From contig USQA01000017.1 of NCBI GenBank assembly GCA_900556695.1, positions 1 to 11,708 on the forward strand: DNA of 11,708 nt, in the 5' to 3' direction. Position 1 is the stretch's first letter, and every line of letters starts with the position of its first letter. The notes below the pieces were generated by a model. It ran no database searches, had not been told where the DNA came from, and saw only the letters and a program-made list of their open reading frames with translations. Made by a program: the position numbers and the translations under genes. The stretch comes from an uncultured Clostridium sp. (GTDB lineage Bacteria > Bacillota > Clostridia > TANB77 > CAG-508). Positions 1 through 7,833 of the stretch are shown here, one piece after another.

Positions 1-131
1 TTTAATAAAATATATAGCATAAATATAAGAAATAAAGTTTTTTATAAATAAACTTAAATATAATAATAAAAAACAAAAATTTAAAATAAAATTATTAATA
101 AAAATGTAATTAAAATGTAATGTTATAAGTG

Positions 132-160
132 TTTACAAAAGATGTGCTAAATGTTAAGAT
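132..160 (+). promoter_or_regulatory. Candidate sigma-A promoter for the DUF2207 operon
   Basis: TTTACA at 132-137 and TAAGAT at 155-160 are separated by 17 bases. The predicted transcript start near 167 leaves a leader of about 25 bases before the ATG at 192. The -35 matches consensus at 5 of 6 positions and the -10 at 4 of 6. An alternative extended -10 (TGTTATAAG, 121-129) lies just upstream without a good -35. The surrounding 1-191 region is almost pure A/T and holds no gene I can support. Confidence 0.45.
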
Positions 161-191
161 GTTAAGAGAAATATAAAAAAGGGGAGAAAAA

Positions 192-2129
192 ATGAAAAAA
201 ATAAAAAGAATTTTTATCACAATTTTACTTGTAGTAGCCTTTTTATTAATAGGGCAAACACAAGCAAAAGCTTCATCATCTAATTTGAATTTAAAAAATT
301 TGAATTTTGATGTTAATGTAAATGATGATGGAAGTATGGATGTTGTAGAAACATGGAATATAAAAATATCAGATACAAACACATTATTTAAAACATTTAA
401 AACAGATTCTAAAAAATATTCTAGTATTTCTGATGTAAAAGTAACAGAAATAATAAATGGAGAAAGCAAAGAATTTGAAGAGATTGATGAATTAATGTAT
501 CATGTTACGAAAGATTGTTATTATGGAATGATGAATGATGATGATAACTTTGAGATTGCGTGGGGAGTAGGATTAGATGACACAACAGCAACAAAGCAAT
601 ATCAGATATCATATACAGTAAATGATGTAATTGCAAAATATAATGATTGTGCTGAATTGTACTGGCAGTTTGTTGGTAGCGATTTTGAAATTAATGCAGA
701 TAAAATAACAGGTACTATAACATTACCAAGTGAAGTAGAAAAAAAGGAAGACATTAGAGTATGGGGACATACAGAAGGTTTAAATGGTGAAATTTATGCA
801 ACTGGATTAAATAAGGTAGAATTTGAAATAAACCATTTTGTAAGTGGACGTTTTGTTGAAGTAAGAGTAGCAGTTCCAACAGATACAATCATATATTCTG
901 ATAGAACATATGATACTGAAAAATTAAATAGTATAATAGCAGAAGAAACTAAATGGGCTGAAGATGCGAATAAGAGAAGAGAAAGACAACAAGCAGAAGA
1001 AAAAATCATAGCAGTTATTTCTTCTATTATTTCACTTGCAATATGTGTATTTCTTGTTTATAGAGCAATAAAAGATATAAAATTTATAATAAATACAAAA
1101 AGGAAAAAGCCAACACAAGAATTTAAATATTATAGAGAAATCCCTAGACAAGACGCAACTCCTGCAGAGGCTATAACATTGATAGGAAAGAATGTTTCAA
1201 ACTTTCAATCAAAAGAGATAGGAAGAGCTTTTTCAGCTACATTATTAGATTTAAATCTTAAGGGATATTTAGATTTTGAAGTTGATAAAGATGAAAAAAA
1301 CAAAGAAATTGTTAAAATAAAATTATTAAATGAAAATGAAATAGACAAATTAAAAGAAGATGAAAAAAGAATCTATAAATTTGTAAAAACAGCTATATCA
1401 GGTGAAGAATTTATAACAGCTAAAGAATTAGAAAAATACATAAAACAACATGAAATTACAGTTGTTTCATTTAAAGATAGTATTGATAAAAGAAAAAAAG
1501 AATCACTAGAGAAATTAGAATATATAGATAAAGAAAATATTATAAAAAGAAAAAATTATGGTGCTGGAATAATTGGATATTTTTGTCTTGCAGTATTTTC
1601 AATTGTATTTGGTATGATTTTTGAATATACAATTGTATGGATTTTTATGTTAGCTATGAGTGCTATTTCAATAATAAACACAATAATAAATACAATAGTA
1701 ATACTTAAATTAGATCAGCTAACACAAAAAGGAATAGATGAAGCCGAAATGTGGAAAGGTCTAAAACGTTATATGGAAGACTTCTCAATGCTTGATAAGA
1801 GAGAAGTACCAGAAATAACTTTATGGGAAAAATATTTAGTATATGCAACAGCTTTTGGAATTGCAGACAAAGTACTAAAACAATTAAAAACAGTATATCC
1901 AAATTTAGAAAATATGACATCTAGCAATACATATACATATATGAATTTAATGATAAATACGAATTTTACATCTAGTTTTTCAAATTCAATTAGTTCTGCT
2001 ATGTCATCAGCTTATACATCAGCTACAGCTTCTTCTGGATCAGGAGGAGGCGGAGGATTCTCTGGCGGCGGAGGCGGCGGCCGGAGGACGGTGGCGGTGG
2101 AGGTGGAAGATAATCCACCTCTAACTTAA
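192..2129 (+). CDS. DUF2207-family membrane protein with glycine-rich C-terminus
   Basis: This 645-residue protein matches the DUF2207 family, predicted membrane proteins of unknown function common in Firmicutes. A signal peptide spans residues 1-27 (basic MKKIKR, hydrophobic core, AKA cleavage motif). The extracytoplasmic DUF2207 domain follows to about residue 265. One membrane helix lies near 272-293, then a cytoplasmic stretch, then two helices near 457-507. The conserved W-KGLKRYMEDFSML...WEKYLVYATAFGIADKV segment follows, and a Ser/Gly-rich tail ends the protein. The start has a strong ribosome site (AAGGGGAG, 179-186). The tail is odd: after G618-G630 the frame runs into RRTVAVEVEDNPPLT instead of the glycine run usual for the family. 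The reading frame shifted by +2 gives six more glycines, Arg and a TAA at 2111-2113. A frameshift or assembly error at about 2080-2090 is likely (see findings). The gene is first in an operon with the DnaB-like and GH73-like genes. Family assignment is firm; function is unknown. Confidence 0.85.
   Translation: MKKIKRIFITILLVVAFLLIGQTQAKASSSNLNLKNLNFDVNVNDDGSMDVVETWNIKISDTNTLFKTFKTDSKKYSSISDVKVTEIINGESKEFEEIDELMYHVTKDCYYGMMNDDDNFEIAWGVGLDDTTATKQYQISYTVNDVIAKYNDCAELYWQFVGSDFEINADKITGTITLPSEVEKKEDIRVWGHTEGLNGEIYATGLNKVEFEINHFVSGRFVEVRVAVPTDTIIYSDRTYDTEKLNSIIAEETKWAEDANKRRERQQAEEKIIAVISSIISLAICVFLVYRAIKDIKFIINTKRKKPTQEFKYYREIPRQDATPAEAITLIGKNVSNFQSKEIGRAFSATLLDLNLKGYLDFEVDKDEKNKEIVKIKLLNENEIDKLKEDEKRIYKFVKTAISGEEFITAKELEKYIKQHEITVVSFKDSIDKRKKESLEKLEYIDKENIIKRKNYGAGIIGYFCLAVFSIVFGMIFEYTIVWIFMLAMSAISIINTIINTIVILKLDQLTQKGIDEAEMWKGLKRYMEDFSMLDKREVPEITLWEKYLVYATAFGIADKVLKQLKTVYPNLENMTSSNTYTYMNLMINTNFTSSFSNSISSAMSSAYTSATASSGSGGGGGFSGGGGGGRRTVAVEVEDNPPLT
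2100..2121 (+). other. Perfect 8-bp hairpin at the end of the DUF2207 gene
   Basis: GAGGTGGA (2100-2107) is followed by a 6-base loop and its exact reverse complement TCCACCTC (2114-2121). The stem is unusually GC-rich for this DNA. No T-tract follows, so a simple terminator is unlikely. It sits about 16 bases upstream of the ribosome site of the next gene (AAAGGAGG, 2137-2144). It could tune expression within the operon or stabilise the upstream message. Confidence 0.6.
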
Positions 2130-2151
2130 TCTTAATAAAGGAGGAAGAAAT

Positions 2152-3879
2152 ATGGAAAGTAATATGATAGAAAAAGTATATCAAATGTTAGATACAATAC
2201 CTGTAACACCAGAGAACGCAGACTTGATAGATGAAATAAGAAAAGATGTTTCTCAAGAAAATTTGACAGCGGCTTTAGAAAAAATAAATAGATTATCTAG
2301 CTTAAGAAATCAAAATGAAAATGAGCAAATGATTAGAGAAATAAAAGAAGAAAAAAGCGAACCTAAAGGGAAATATCCTAAGAAATTACAAAACCCTAAG
2401 TTAGAGCGTACATATATAGGATTATTGTTAAATAATCCACAATATATTGTTAAATTTTATTTTTTACATGATCAATGTTTTTTTGAAGATGATGAATTAT
2501 TAAACATATATAAAAGTGTATTATATACTGAAGGTGGAGCATATACACCAGAAATTGCAAAAGATGGATTTAATTTTGCTAAAGATACAGAAAAATCATA
2601 TAATTTAAAATATGAATTAAAAAAAGAGGTTCAACAAGAAAAAATTAATGCAGAAAAAGTTTATACAGAACTTAAAAAATTATTTATACTAAGAAAAAGT
2701 TATACAGAGACACCAATTAAAGAAATACAAGAAAAGGTTGTAGAAATAATAGATTATAAATTATATGACCAAATGTCAGTAGAAGAAATCGAAAGTGCAG
2801 TAATCCAAGTTACAGATACTGAAAAATTTAAAAGAGCAATATTAAACAAAGGGCTTACGAGTTTTTTAGAAGCAGGAGATAATAATTTAAGAAATGGATT
2901 ACCATTACCTTTTCCAATATTAACAAGTGTATTTAAAGGAATTAGAAAAGGTGAAACAATGGCTTTTGCTATGCCATCTAACTGTGGTAAAAGTAGATTT
3001 ACAGTTGATATAGCTGCACATACAGCTTTGGTACATAAGAAGAAAGTATTAATTATTTCAAACGAAATGTCTGAAGAAAAAATGAGACTTTGTTTAATAA
3101 CAACAATATTAAATAACAAAGCAATACAAGAAATGCATGGTTACACAATAAAGAAAACAGAAGGAGAATTACTAGAATTCAAATTCAGACCTGATGATCC
3201 TAAAAAAGTTAAAGTTGATGAAGATGGATATGTTGTAAGAGAAGAAGGCGAAAGTCAAAAAGACTTTGTAAAAAGATTATCAGAAGTATCAACAGAATTT
3301 AACAATGTTACAGCCGTTACAGATTGGGCAAATAAAGAATTAGAAAATTCATTATATTTTATTAATATAACAGATCATACAAATGATGAATTGAAAAAAG
3401 TAATAATGAATTATTATTATAAAGAGAAAATTGAATATATGTTTTATGATACATTAAAAACAGATACTGCAAATATAGGAATAGGGGAAGAATTAAAGAA
3501 AACAACAACAATTCTTTCAAATTTAGCACAAAACTTTAATCTTTATATTTGTTCAACATTACAATTGGCAGAAACATCAACATTACCTGTTAATCTAAAT
3601 GTAAATGATTTAGCTGTTAGTAGAACAGTAAAAGAAGTTTTAGACACATTGTGTTTAATAAAACAAATTAATAGAGATTCATATCAAGATTATGAATATT
3701 CTTTAAATGAAGTTGATACAAAATTTTTCGATTTAGAAAAATTTGAAGATCCTGATGTAAGATATTATGCGTGTGTAATAGATAAAAACAGAGCTGGTGC
3801 AAAGCCAACATTGTTATTTAGATTAAACTTAGCTTACAACGTATGGGAAGAATTAGGATATTTAAGATTAAAACAATAA
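2152..3879 (+). CDS. DnaB-like RecA-fold ATPase (divergent helicase family)
   Basis: The 575-residue protein has the architecture of DnaB-type helicases but is diverged. Residues 1-75 are charged and helical. Residues about 84-125 (LERTYIGLLLNNPQYI...) resemble the DnaB N-terminal helical domain. The RecA-like ATPase core runs from about 235 to 575. Its Walker A is MPSNCGKS (274-281), with Met where the first Gly normally sits. VLIISNEMSEEKM (299-311) corresponds to the DnaB FFSLEMS segment, the Walker B region is YMFYDTLKTD (D433), and ICSTLQLAE (467-474) matches the sensor with Gln471. KNRAGA (545-550) matches the DnaB KxRxG loop. An insertion of roughly 60-80 residues (about 335-400) lies between the EMS segment and Walker B. 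The start is set by AAAGGAGG at 2137-2144. Its neighbours are cell-envelope genes, not replication or phage genes, so it is probably not the replicative helicase. A role in DNA remodelling or ATP-driven nucleic-acid handling is an inference. Confidence 0.75.
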   Translation: MESNMIEKVYQMLDTIPVTPENADLIDEIRKDVSQENLTAALEKINRLSSLRNQNENEQMIREIKEEKSEPKGKYPKKLQNPKLERTYIGLLLNNPQYIVKFYFLHDQCFFEDDELLNIYKSVLYTEGGAYTPEIAKDGFNFAKDTEKSYNLKYELKKEVQQEKINAEKVYTELKKLFILRKSYTETPIKEIQEKVVEIIDYKLYDQMSVEEIESAVIQVTDTEKFKRAILNKGLTSFLEAGDNNLRNGLPLPFPILTSVFKGIRKGETMAFAMPSNCGKSRFTVDIAAHTALVHKKKVLIISNEMSEEKMRLCLITTILNNKAIQEMHGYTIKKTEGELLEFKFRPDDPKKVKVDEDGYVVREEGESQKDFVKRLSEVSTEFNNVTAVTDWANKELENSLYFINITDHTNDELKKVIMNYYYKEKIEYMFYDTLKTDTANIGIGEELKKTTTILSNLAQNFNLYICSTLQLAETSTLPVNLNVNDLAVSRTVKEVLDTLCLIKQINRDSYQDYEYSLNEVDTKFFDLEKFEDPDVRYYACVIDKNRAGAKPTLLFRLNLAYNVWEELGYLRLKQ

Positions 3880-3893
3880 AAGGACGATATATA

Positions 3894-4940
3894 ATGGACA
3901 AACTATTAACCTTAATAAAAAATAATTCTAAAAAAATAACGATTGCTGGAATTTTAATTATTATTTTAGTTATATTAATTGTTCTAACAATTGTAATTAT
4001 AAAAGAAAATGAAAAACAAAAATATGTAGTGTATAACGGAAAAAATTTAAGCGAAAGCAAATATCCTGGATATAAAGAAAAAATTGACGAATTAAAAAAG
4101 AATCATCCTAATTGGACATTTACATTACTTTATACAAAATTAGATTGGGAAGAAGTTATAAAAAATGAAGGACATGTAGATAATACTAAATATCCATTAA
4201 ATTTAATTCCAGATTCATCTAAATATCCTGAGGACTGGAAATGCGAAGTAGATAAAGACAAAACATTTGATAATGGCACATGGTTATGTGCGTCAGATAA
4301 AGCCATAAAATATATAATGGATCCAAGAAATATTCTACAAGATGACGAAATATTTCAGTTTTTAGAGCTAAAATATGTAGATGGAGGACAAAGCAAAGAA
4401 GGAATTGAATCAATAACAAAAGATACTTTTTTAGAAGGAGATAGCATCGCTCAGACTTTAATACAAGCTGGAAAAGATACAAATGTGGATTCGTATTTTA
4501 TAGCAGCAAGATTGATTCAAGAACAAGGAAAAAAAGGAACTGTCTTATCACAGGGATATATGTATGAAGACAAAACTATATATAATCCATTTAATATAAA
4601 AGCAAGTGGCAATTCTAAAGAAGAAATTATAGAAAATGCTGCAAAATATGCATATGAACAAAATTGGGATACTCTTGAAAAAGGATTACTAGGAGGAGCA
4701 TATTTTATAAAAGAGGGATATATAAATAAAGGACAAAATACATTGTATTTACAAAAATTTGATATAATTAAACAAGATGGAAAACTATATAGCAATCAAT
4801 ATATGCAAAATTTATTAGCATCAACATCTGAAGCTAGTAACATGAGAAAGATTTACGAAAATGCAAATACTGTTGATTCTGATTTGAACTTTATTGTTCC
4901 TTTATATAAAAACATGCCAAAAGAAATTTCAGAAAAATAA
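3894..4940 (+). CDS. Membrane-anchored GH73-like N-acetylglucosaminidase
   Basis: I choose the ATG at 3894 (348 residues), which is preceded by AAAGGACG (3878-3885). An upstream in-frame ATG at 3843 would overlap the previous gene and add 17 basic residues before the natural MDKLL start. A single membrane helix (about residues 15-36) after a short Lys-containing cytoplasmic tip makes this an extracellular protein anchored by its N-terminus. Residues about 70-290 match the glucosaminidase-type peptidoglycan hydrolases of Firmicutes: HPNWTFTLLYTKLDW (71-85), MDPRNIL (142-148), IFQFLELKY (153-161), the active-site region ARLIQEQG (205-212, candidate catalytic Glu210), YNPFNIKASG (230-239) and YFIKEGYINKGQNTLYLQKFD (270-290). 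No SH3 or other wall-binding repeats are visible. It lies 14 bases after the DnaB-like gene and is last in the operon. Its probable job is cleaving glycan strands during wall growth or division. Confidence 0.82.
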   Translation: MDKLLTLIKNNSKKITIAGILIIILVILIVLTIVIIKENEKQKYVVYNGKNLSESKYPGYKEKIDELKKNHPNWTFTLLYTKLDWEEVIKNEGHVDNTKYPLNLIPDSSKYPEDWKCEVDKDKTFDNGTWLCASDKAIKYIMDPRNILQDDEIFQFLELKYVDGGQSKEGIESITKDTFLEGDSIAQTLIQAGKDTNVDSYFIAARLIQEQGKKGTVLSQGYMYEDKTIYNPFNIKASGNSKEEIIENAAKYAYEQNWDTLEKGLLGGAYFIKEGYINKGQNTLYLQKFDIIKQDGKLYSNQYMQNLLASTSEASNMRKIYENANTVDSDLNFIVPLYKNMPKEISEK

Positions 4941-4950
4941 TTATAAAAGT

Positions 4951-4984
4951 GGAGGACTCTTTTGATTAAAAGGAGTTCTTTTTT
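4951..4984 (+). terminator. Rho-independent terminator of the first operon
   Basis: The left arm GGAGGACTCTTTT (4951-4963) pairs, with one bulged G and a few G-U pairs, to AAAAGGAGTTCTTTTTT (4968-4984) across a 4-base loop. The right arm ends in a T-run. It lies 11 bases after the stop of the glucosaminidase gene. Confidence 0.8.
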
Positions 4985-5054
4985 GTGTTATAATAAGTCT
5001 ATAGTTTTAAATCTATATTTTAAAATTCGAATGTGAAAAAAGGTTCATATTATA

Positions 5055-5083
5055 TTGACAATTAATTTACGAAAAATTATAAT
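5055..5083 (+). promoter_or_regulatory. Perfect-consensus sigma-A promoter for the ZIP-gpmA operon
   Basis: TTGACA (5055-5060) and TATAAT (5078-5083) are exact consensus hexamers with a 17-base spacer. The predicted start near 5090 gives a leader of about 30 bases. This is the strongest promoter in the window, which suits a glycolytic gene in the unit. I could not identify a metal-responsive operator around it with confidence. Confidence 0.85.
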
Positions 5084-5120
5084 CTTATTAGAAAATGCAA
5101 AATAGAAAAGAGATGATTAT

Positions 5121-5897
5121 ATGAATTTAATAATAGGACTATTAATACCATTTTTAGGTACGACTCTTGGAGCAGCCACAGTTTTCTTGATGAGAAATAA
5201 AATGAATCCAAAAGTAGAAAAATTACTATTAGGATTTGCATCAGGAGTAATGATTGCAGCGTCAGTATGGTCTTTACTTATACCATCAATAAATATGGCA
5301 ACAGAGCAAAACAAATTAGCTTGGATGCCAGCTGCAATAGGCTTTATATTTGGAATAGTATTTTTACTTATATTGGATAGCTTAATACCACATTTACATT
5401 TAAACAATAATAAACCAGAAGGAATAAAGGCAAAATTAAAGAAAACAACAATGATGGTATTTGCGGTTACACTTCATAATATACCAGAAGGTATGGCGGT
5501 AGGAGTTACCTTTGCTGGAGCAATTATTGGAAACACAGGAATAACTATGGCAGGAGCATTTGCTTTGGCATTAGGAATTGCAATTCAAAACTTTCCAGAA
5601 GGTGCAATTATATCAATGCCGTTAAAAAGTGAAGGGATGTCAAAACCAAAAGCTTTTTTATATGGCACTCTTTCAGGAATTGTAGAGCCAATAGGAGCAG
5701 TTATTACAATATTACTTACAAATGCAGTCGTTCCAATTCTTCCATATTTGTTATCATTTGCTGCTGGAGCAATGATATATGTGGTAGTAGAAGAATTAAT
5801 ACCGGAGTCACAATCTGGTGAACATTCAAATATAGGAACAATAGGAGTCGCAATAGGATTTGTTATTATGATGATTTTAGATGTTGCACTAGGATAA
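5121..5897 (+). CDS. ZIP-family divalent metal (zinc) transporter
   Basis: This 258-residue, strongly hydrophobic protein has about eight predicted membrane helices, the usual size for bacterial ZIP carriers of the ZupT/GufA type. These move Zn2+ and sometimes other divalent metals into the cytoplasm. The two metal-site helices are clear. One carries LHNIPEGMAVGV (118-129; His119, Asn120, Glu123) and the next carries IQNFPEGAI (155-163; Gln156, Asn157, Glu160). Gln in place of the second His is typical of the GufA-like branch. The loop after helix 3 is short and His-poor (PHLHLNNN), unlike the long His-rich loop of many eukaryotic ZIPs. The ribosome site is weak (AAGAGA, near 5107-5113). It is first in an operon, with gpmA starting 23 bases downstream. 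Import of zinc is inferred from the family; metal specificity cannot be read here. Confidence 0.85.
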   Translation: MNLIIGLLIPFLGTTLGAATVFLMRNKMNPKVEKLLLGFASGVMIAASVWSLLIPSINMATEQNKLAWMPAAIGFIFGIVFLLILDSLIPHLHLNNNKPEGIKAKLKKTTMMVFAVTLHNIPEGMAVGVTFAGAIIGNTGITMAGAFALALGIAIQNFPEGAIISMPLKSEGMSKPKAFLYGTLSGIVEPIGAVITILLTNAVVPILPYLLSFAAGAMIYVVVEELIPESQSGEHSNIGTIGVAIGFVIMMILDVALG

Positions 5898-5920
5898 AAT
5901 AAAAAAACGGAGGTAAGAAA

Positions 5921-6610
5921 ATGATTAAATTAGTATTAGTTAGACATGGACAAAGTGTATGGAATTTAGAAAACAAATTTACAGGATGGACAGATGTAGA
6001 ACTATCTGAAAAGGGGATAGAAGAAGCTAAAGAAGCAGGAAGAATATTAAAAGAAAAAGGATTTGAATTTGATTTAGCATTTACATCAGTACTAAAAAGA
6101 GCAGAAAATACCTTAGAATATATATTACAAGAAATGGGAGAAGAAAATATAGAAATAAAAAGAAGTTGGAGATTAAATGAAAGACATTATGGAGCACTAC
6201 AAGGATTAAATAAAGATGAAACAAGAGAAAAATATGGGGCAGAGCAAGTGTTATTATGGAGAAGAAGCACAAATGTAAGACCACCAGAATTAAAAGAAGA
6301 TGATGAGAGATATCCAGGAAATGACCCTAAATATAAAGATTTAGATAAAAAAGAATTACCTAAAACAGAAAATTTGTTAGATACAATAAAAAGAGTTTTA
6401 GAATATTGGGATTCAGATATCAAACCAGAACTAAAAAAAGGAAAGAAAATTATAATAGCAGCACATGGAAATAGTTTAAGAGGTCTAATAAAATATTTAG
6501 ACAATATAAGTGATGAAGATATTATCAAACTTGAATTACAAACTGGAAATCCAATATGCTATGAATTAGATGATGATTTAAAACCAATAAATCATTACTA
6601 TTTAAAATAG
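5921..6610 (+). CDS. gpmA: 2,3-bisphosphoglycerate-dependent phosphoglycerate mutase
   Basis: The enzyme interconverts 3- and 2-phosphoglycerate in glycolysis and gluconeogenesis through a phosphohistidine intermediate. The 229 residues are a normal length. The signature VRHGQSVWN (7-15) carries the phospho-accepting His9 with Arg8. TGWTDVELSEKG (21-32), TSVLKRA (55-61), NERHYGALQGLNK (86-98; catalytic Glu87) and AHGNSLRGLIKYL (181-193; His182) complete the active site, so all key residues are present. The ribosome site CGGAGGT (5908-5914) is excellent. It follows the ZIP gene by 23 bases and probably shares its strong promoter. I see nothing unusual in it. Confidence 0.95.
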   Translation: MIKLVLVRHGQSVWNLENKFTGWTDVELSEKGIEEAKEAGRILKEKGFEFDLAFTSVLKRAENTLEYILQEMGEENIEIKRSWRLNERHYGALQGLNKDETREKYGAEQVLLWRRSTNVRPPELKEDDERYPGNDPKYKDLDKKELPKTENLLDTIKRVLEYWDSDIKPELKKGKKIIIAAHGNSLRGLIKYLDNISDEDIIKLELQTGNPICYELDDDLKPINHYYLK

Positions 6611-6638
6611 TAGTCTTTTTTAAAAACTATTAATAATG

Positions 6639-6682
6639 AAAAAGTCTCTCATATTAAAAATATTAATATAAGAGACTTTTTT
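6639..6682. terminator. Bidirectional terminator between gpmA and the HIT gene
   Basis: AAAAAGTCTCT (6639-6649) plus ATATTA (6651-6656) pair with TAATAT (6664-6669) and AGAGACTTTTT (6671-6681), with one C/A mismatch. The stem is flanked by A-runs on the left and T-runs on the right, so it can end transcription of gpmA on the plus strand and of the HIT gene on the minus strand. It abuts the HIT stop codon at 6684-6686. Confidence 0.85.
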
Positions 6683-6683
6683 G

Positions 6684-7691
6684 TTAAAACAGGTACATTT
6701 TTGTACGCTCTTTAATCCTTTCAGGCAATTTATCCCAATTGGTTTTTAAAGTATTCATAATTTGCTTATCAGTTTCATGCATTTTATCTTCAAAACCATA
6801 AATTCGCCAATTCCAGCATTCACCAGGAATGTTGTATTCGTCAGCAAGTAATTGTCTTACATATTGCCTTGGAATATACAAATTTGGATTTTGACAAATA
6901 ATCCAGCTTGAAGCAGATTTTTGAATAAGCAAATAGGATTCTTTAGTATAATCAGGAAGCTGCTCAAAAGAAATTTCCTCAAATGGAAAACCAGAAATCA
7001 TTTTGATTTTATCTGCATTCAATTCGCTTGGAACAATATGCGTGTGTGAATGTACAACGGAATTCTTGGCTTTTCCTATTCCTGAGTTACCAGTGCCATT
7101 TTCAAAAACAAGTACATTAGAAACATTATATGTCATTTTTAAGATGTAGCTAATATCATCCAATACGGTTTGAAATTCTTTCCGTTTAGATTCATCAAGC
7201 TCAGCATTTGACATAATGTGGTCATATGGGATAATAAGCAAATAACCATTAATAAATTGCCCCAATGTACACATTACAAAAAAGTTTGCACTAGAATACA
7301 AAATAGTATGATGAGTACCAGAAGAACCATTAAGAAATTTACAATAAGCACAGTCTTCTGCAGTAGGGGTACCAGATAATCCAGAACTATTGGATTTATG
7401 GTCTCCGATGTCACAATTGTGTGAAATTGCAAAATCCTCAAATTGCTTGATGATACTTTCATCAAAATTTAAATTGTTACATACGATTGATTTTTTCTCG
7501 TAACACTTTGGAAGTTTACAAGAAATACATAAAGCGCTTTTGTTGTTTTCAAAGACATTAACAAGTTCGTTTTCTGTTACTTCTTTTGAATAAAAGACAA
7601 CCAAAGCTTTGAACTTAAGCTCATGCAAAAGAATCTTTTCTTCTACACGGCTGTAATCGTTTAGTACAAAAATTTTCCGTGTCTGTTTCAT
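6684..7691 (-). CDS. HIT-family nucleotide hydrolase/transferase-like protein with Cys-bearing N-terminal extension
   Basis: In this 335-residue protein the central region, about 112-222, is a histidine-triad domain: CAYC (114-117), the GYLLIIPYDH strand (149-158), VLVFENGT (193-200) and the triad VHSHTHIVP (213-221; His214, His216, His218). HIT proteins hydrolyse or transfer nucleotidyl groups from substrates such as dinucleoside polyphosphates or nucleoside phosphoramidates. The C-terminal segment with YIPRQYVRQLLADEY (272-286) and WNWR (293-296) resembles an extension seen in some longer HIT proteins. Residues 1-110 are not recognised and contain CISCKLPKC (Cys55, Cys58, Cys63) plus Cys71 and Cys93, a possible metal site with Cys114 and Cys117. 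The ribosome site AGAAAGGA lies 9 bases before the ATG. Codon use differs from neighbours (CGG, CGT, CTT, TTG, AAG, TTC), which suggests transfer. The substrate is unknown. Confidence 0.8.
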   Translation of the reverse strand: MKQTRKIFVLNDYSRVEEKILLHELKFKALVVFYSKEVTENELVNVFENNKSALCISCKLPKCYEKKSIVCNNLNFDESIIKQFEDFAISHNCDIGDHKSNSSGLSGTPTAEDCAYCKFLNGSSGTHHTILYSSANFFVMCTLGQFINGYLLIIPYDHIMSNAELDESKRKEFQTVLDDISYILKMTYNVSNVLVFENGTGNSGIGKAKNSVVHSHTHIVPSELNADKIKMISGFPFEEISFEQLPDYTKESYLLIQKSASSWIICQNPNLYIPRQYVRQLLADEYNIPGECWNWRIYGFEDKMHETDKQIMNTLKTNWDKLPERIKERTKMYLF

Positions 7692-7725
7692 AAAGCATTA
7701 TCCTTTCTATAATTTAGTAATTTAT

Positions 7726-7754
7726 ATTATAATCACATTATCTAAAAAAAGCAA
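7726..7754 (-). promoter_or_regulatory. Promoter for the HIT gene
   Basis: On the minus strand TTGCTT (7754-7749) and TATAAT (7731-7726) are separated by 17 bases, with a consensus -10. The predicted start is near 7719, about 28 bases ahead of the HIT ATG. It is arranged back to back with the phosphodiesterase promoter, with the two -35 boxes 10 bases apart. Confidence 0.65.
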
Positions 7755-7764
7755 GATGAAAACG

Positions 7765-7793
7765 TTGAAAAATTTGTATTTTTTTTATATAAT
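7765..7793 (+). promoter_or_regulatory. Promoter for the phosphodiesterase gene
   Basis: TTGAAA (7765-7770) and TATAAT (7788-7793) have a 17-base spacer that includes a T-run. Initiation near 7800 leaves a leader of roughly 34 bases that contains the ribosome site AAAAGGAGGAG (7817-7827). Confidence 0.7.
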
Positions 7794-7833
7794 GATAAAC
7801 AAGAAACATAAAAAATAAAAAGGAGGAGTTTTT

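Noticed and set aside
101..121. Tandem repeat of an 11-base A/T unit (AAAATGTAATT then AAAATGTAATG)
   Set aside because: Only two copies, in DNA that is almost entirely A/T, so chance is a good explanation.
3843..3893. Upstream in-frame start for the glucosaminidase gene
   Set aside because: It lies inside the DnaB-like gene and lacks a ribosome site. ATG 3894 has AAAGGACG at proper distance and a normal N-terminal anchor.
5005..5025. Inverted repeat TTTTAAA / TTTAAAA upstream of the ZIP promoter, considered as a metal-regulator operator
   Set aside because: It is made only of A and T, is common in such DNA, and does not match a known Zur or Fur box.
5095..5124. Nine-codon ORF ending in an ATGA overlap with the ZIP start
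   Set aside because: It would begin only about five bases after the predicted transcript start and has no ribosome site. The overlap is probably chance.
6606..6631. Small inverted repeat AATAGT / ACTATT after gpmA
   Set aside because: It is a six-base A/T-rich stem with a 14-base loop, next to a much stronger terminator that explains transcript ending.
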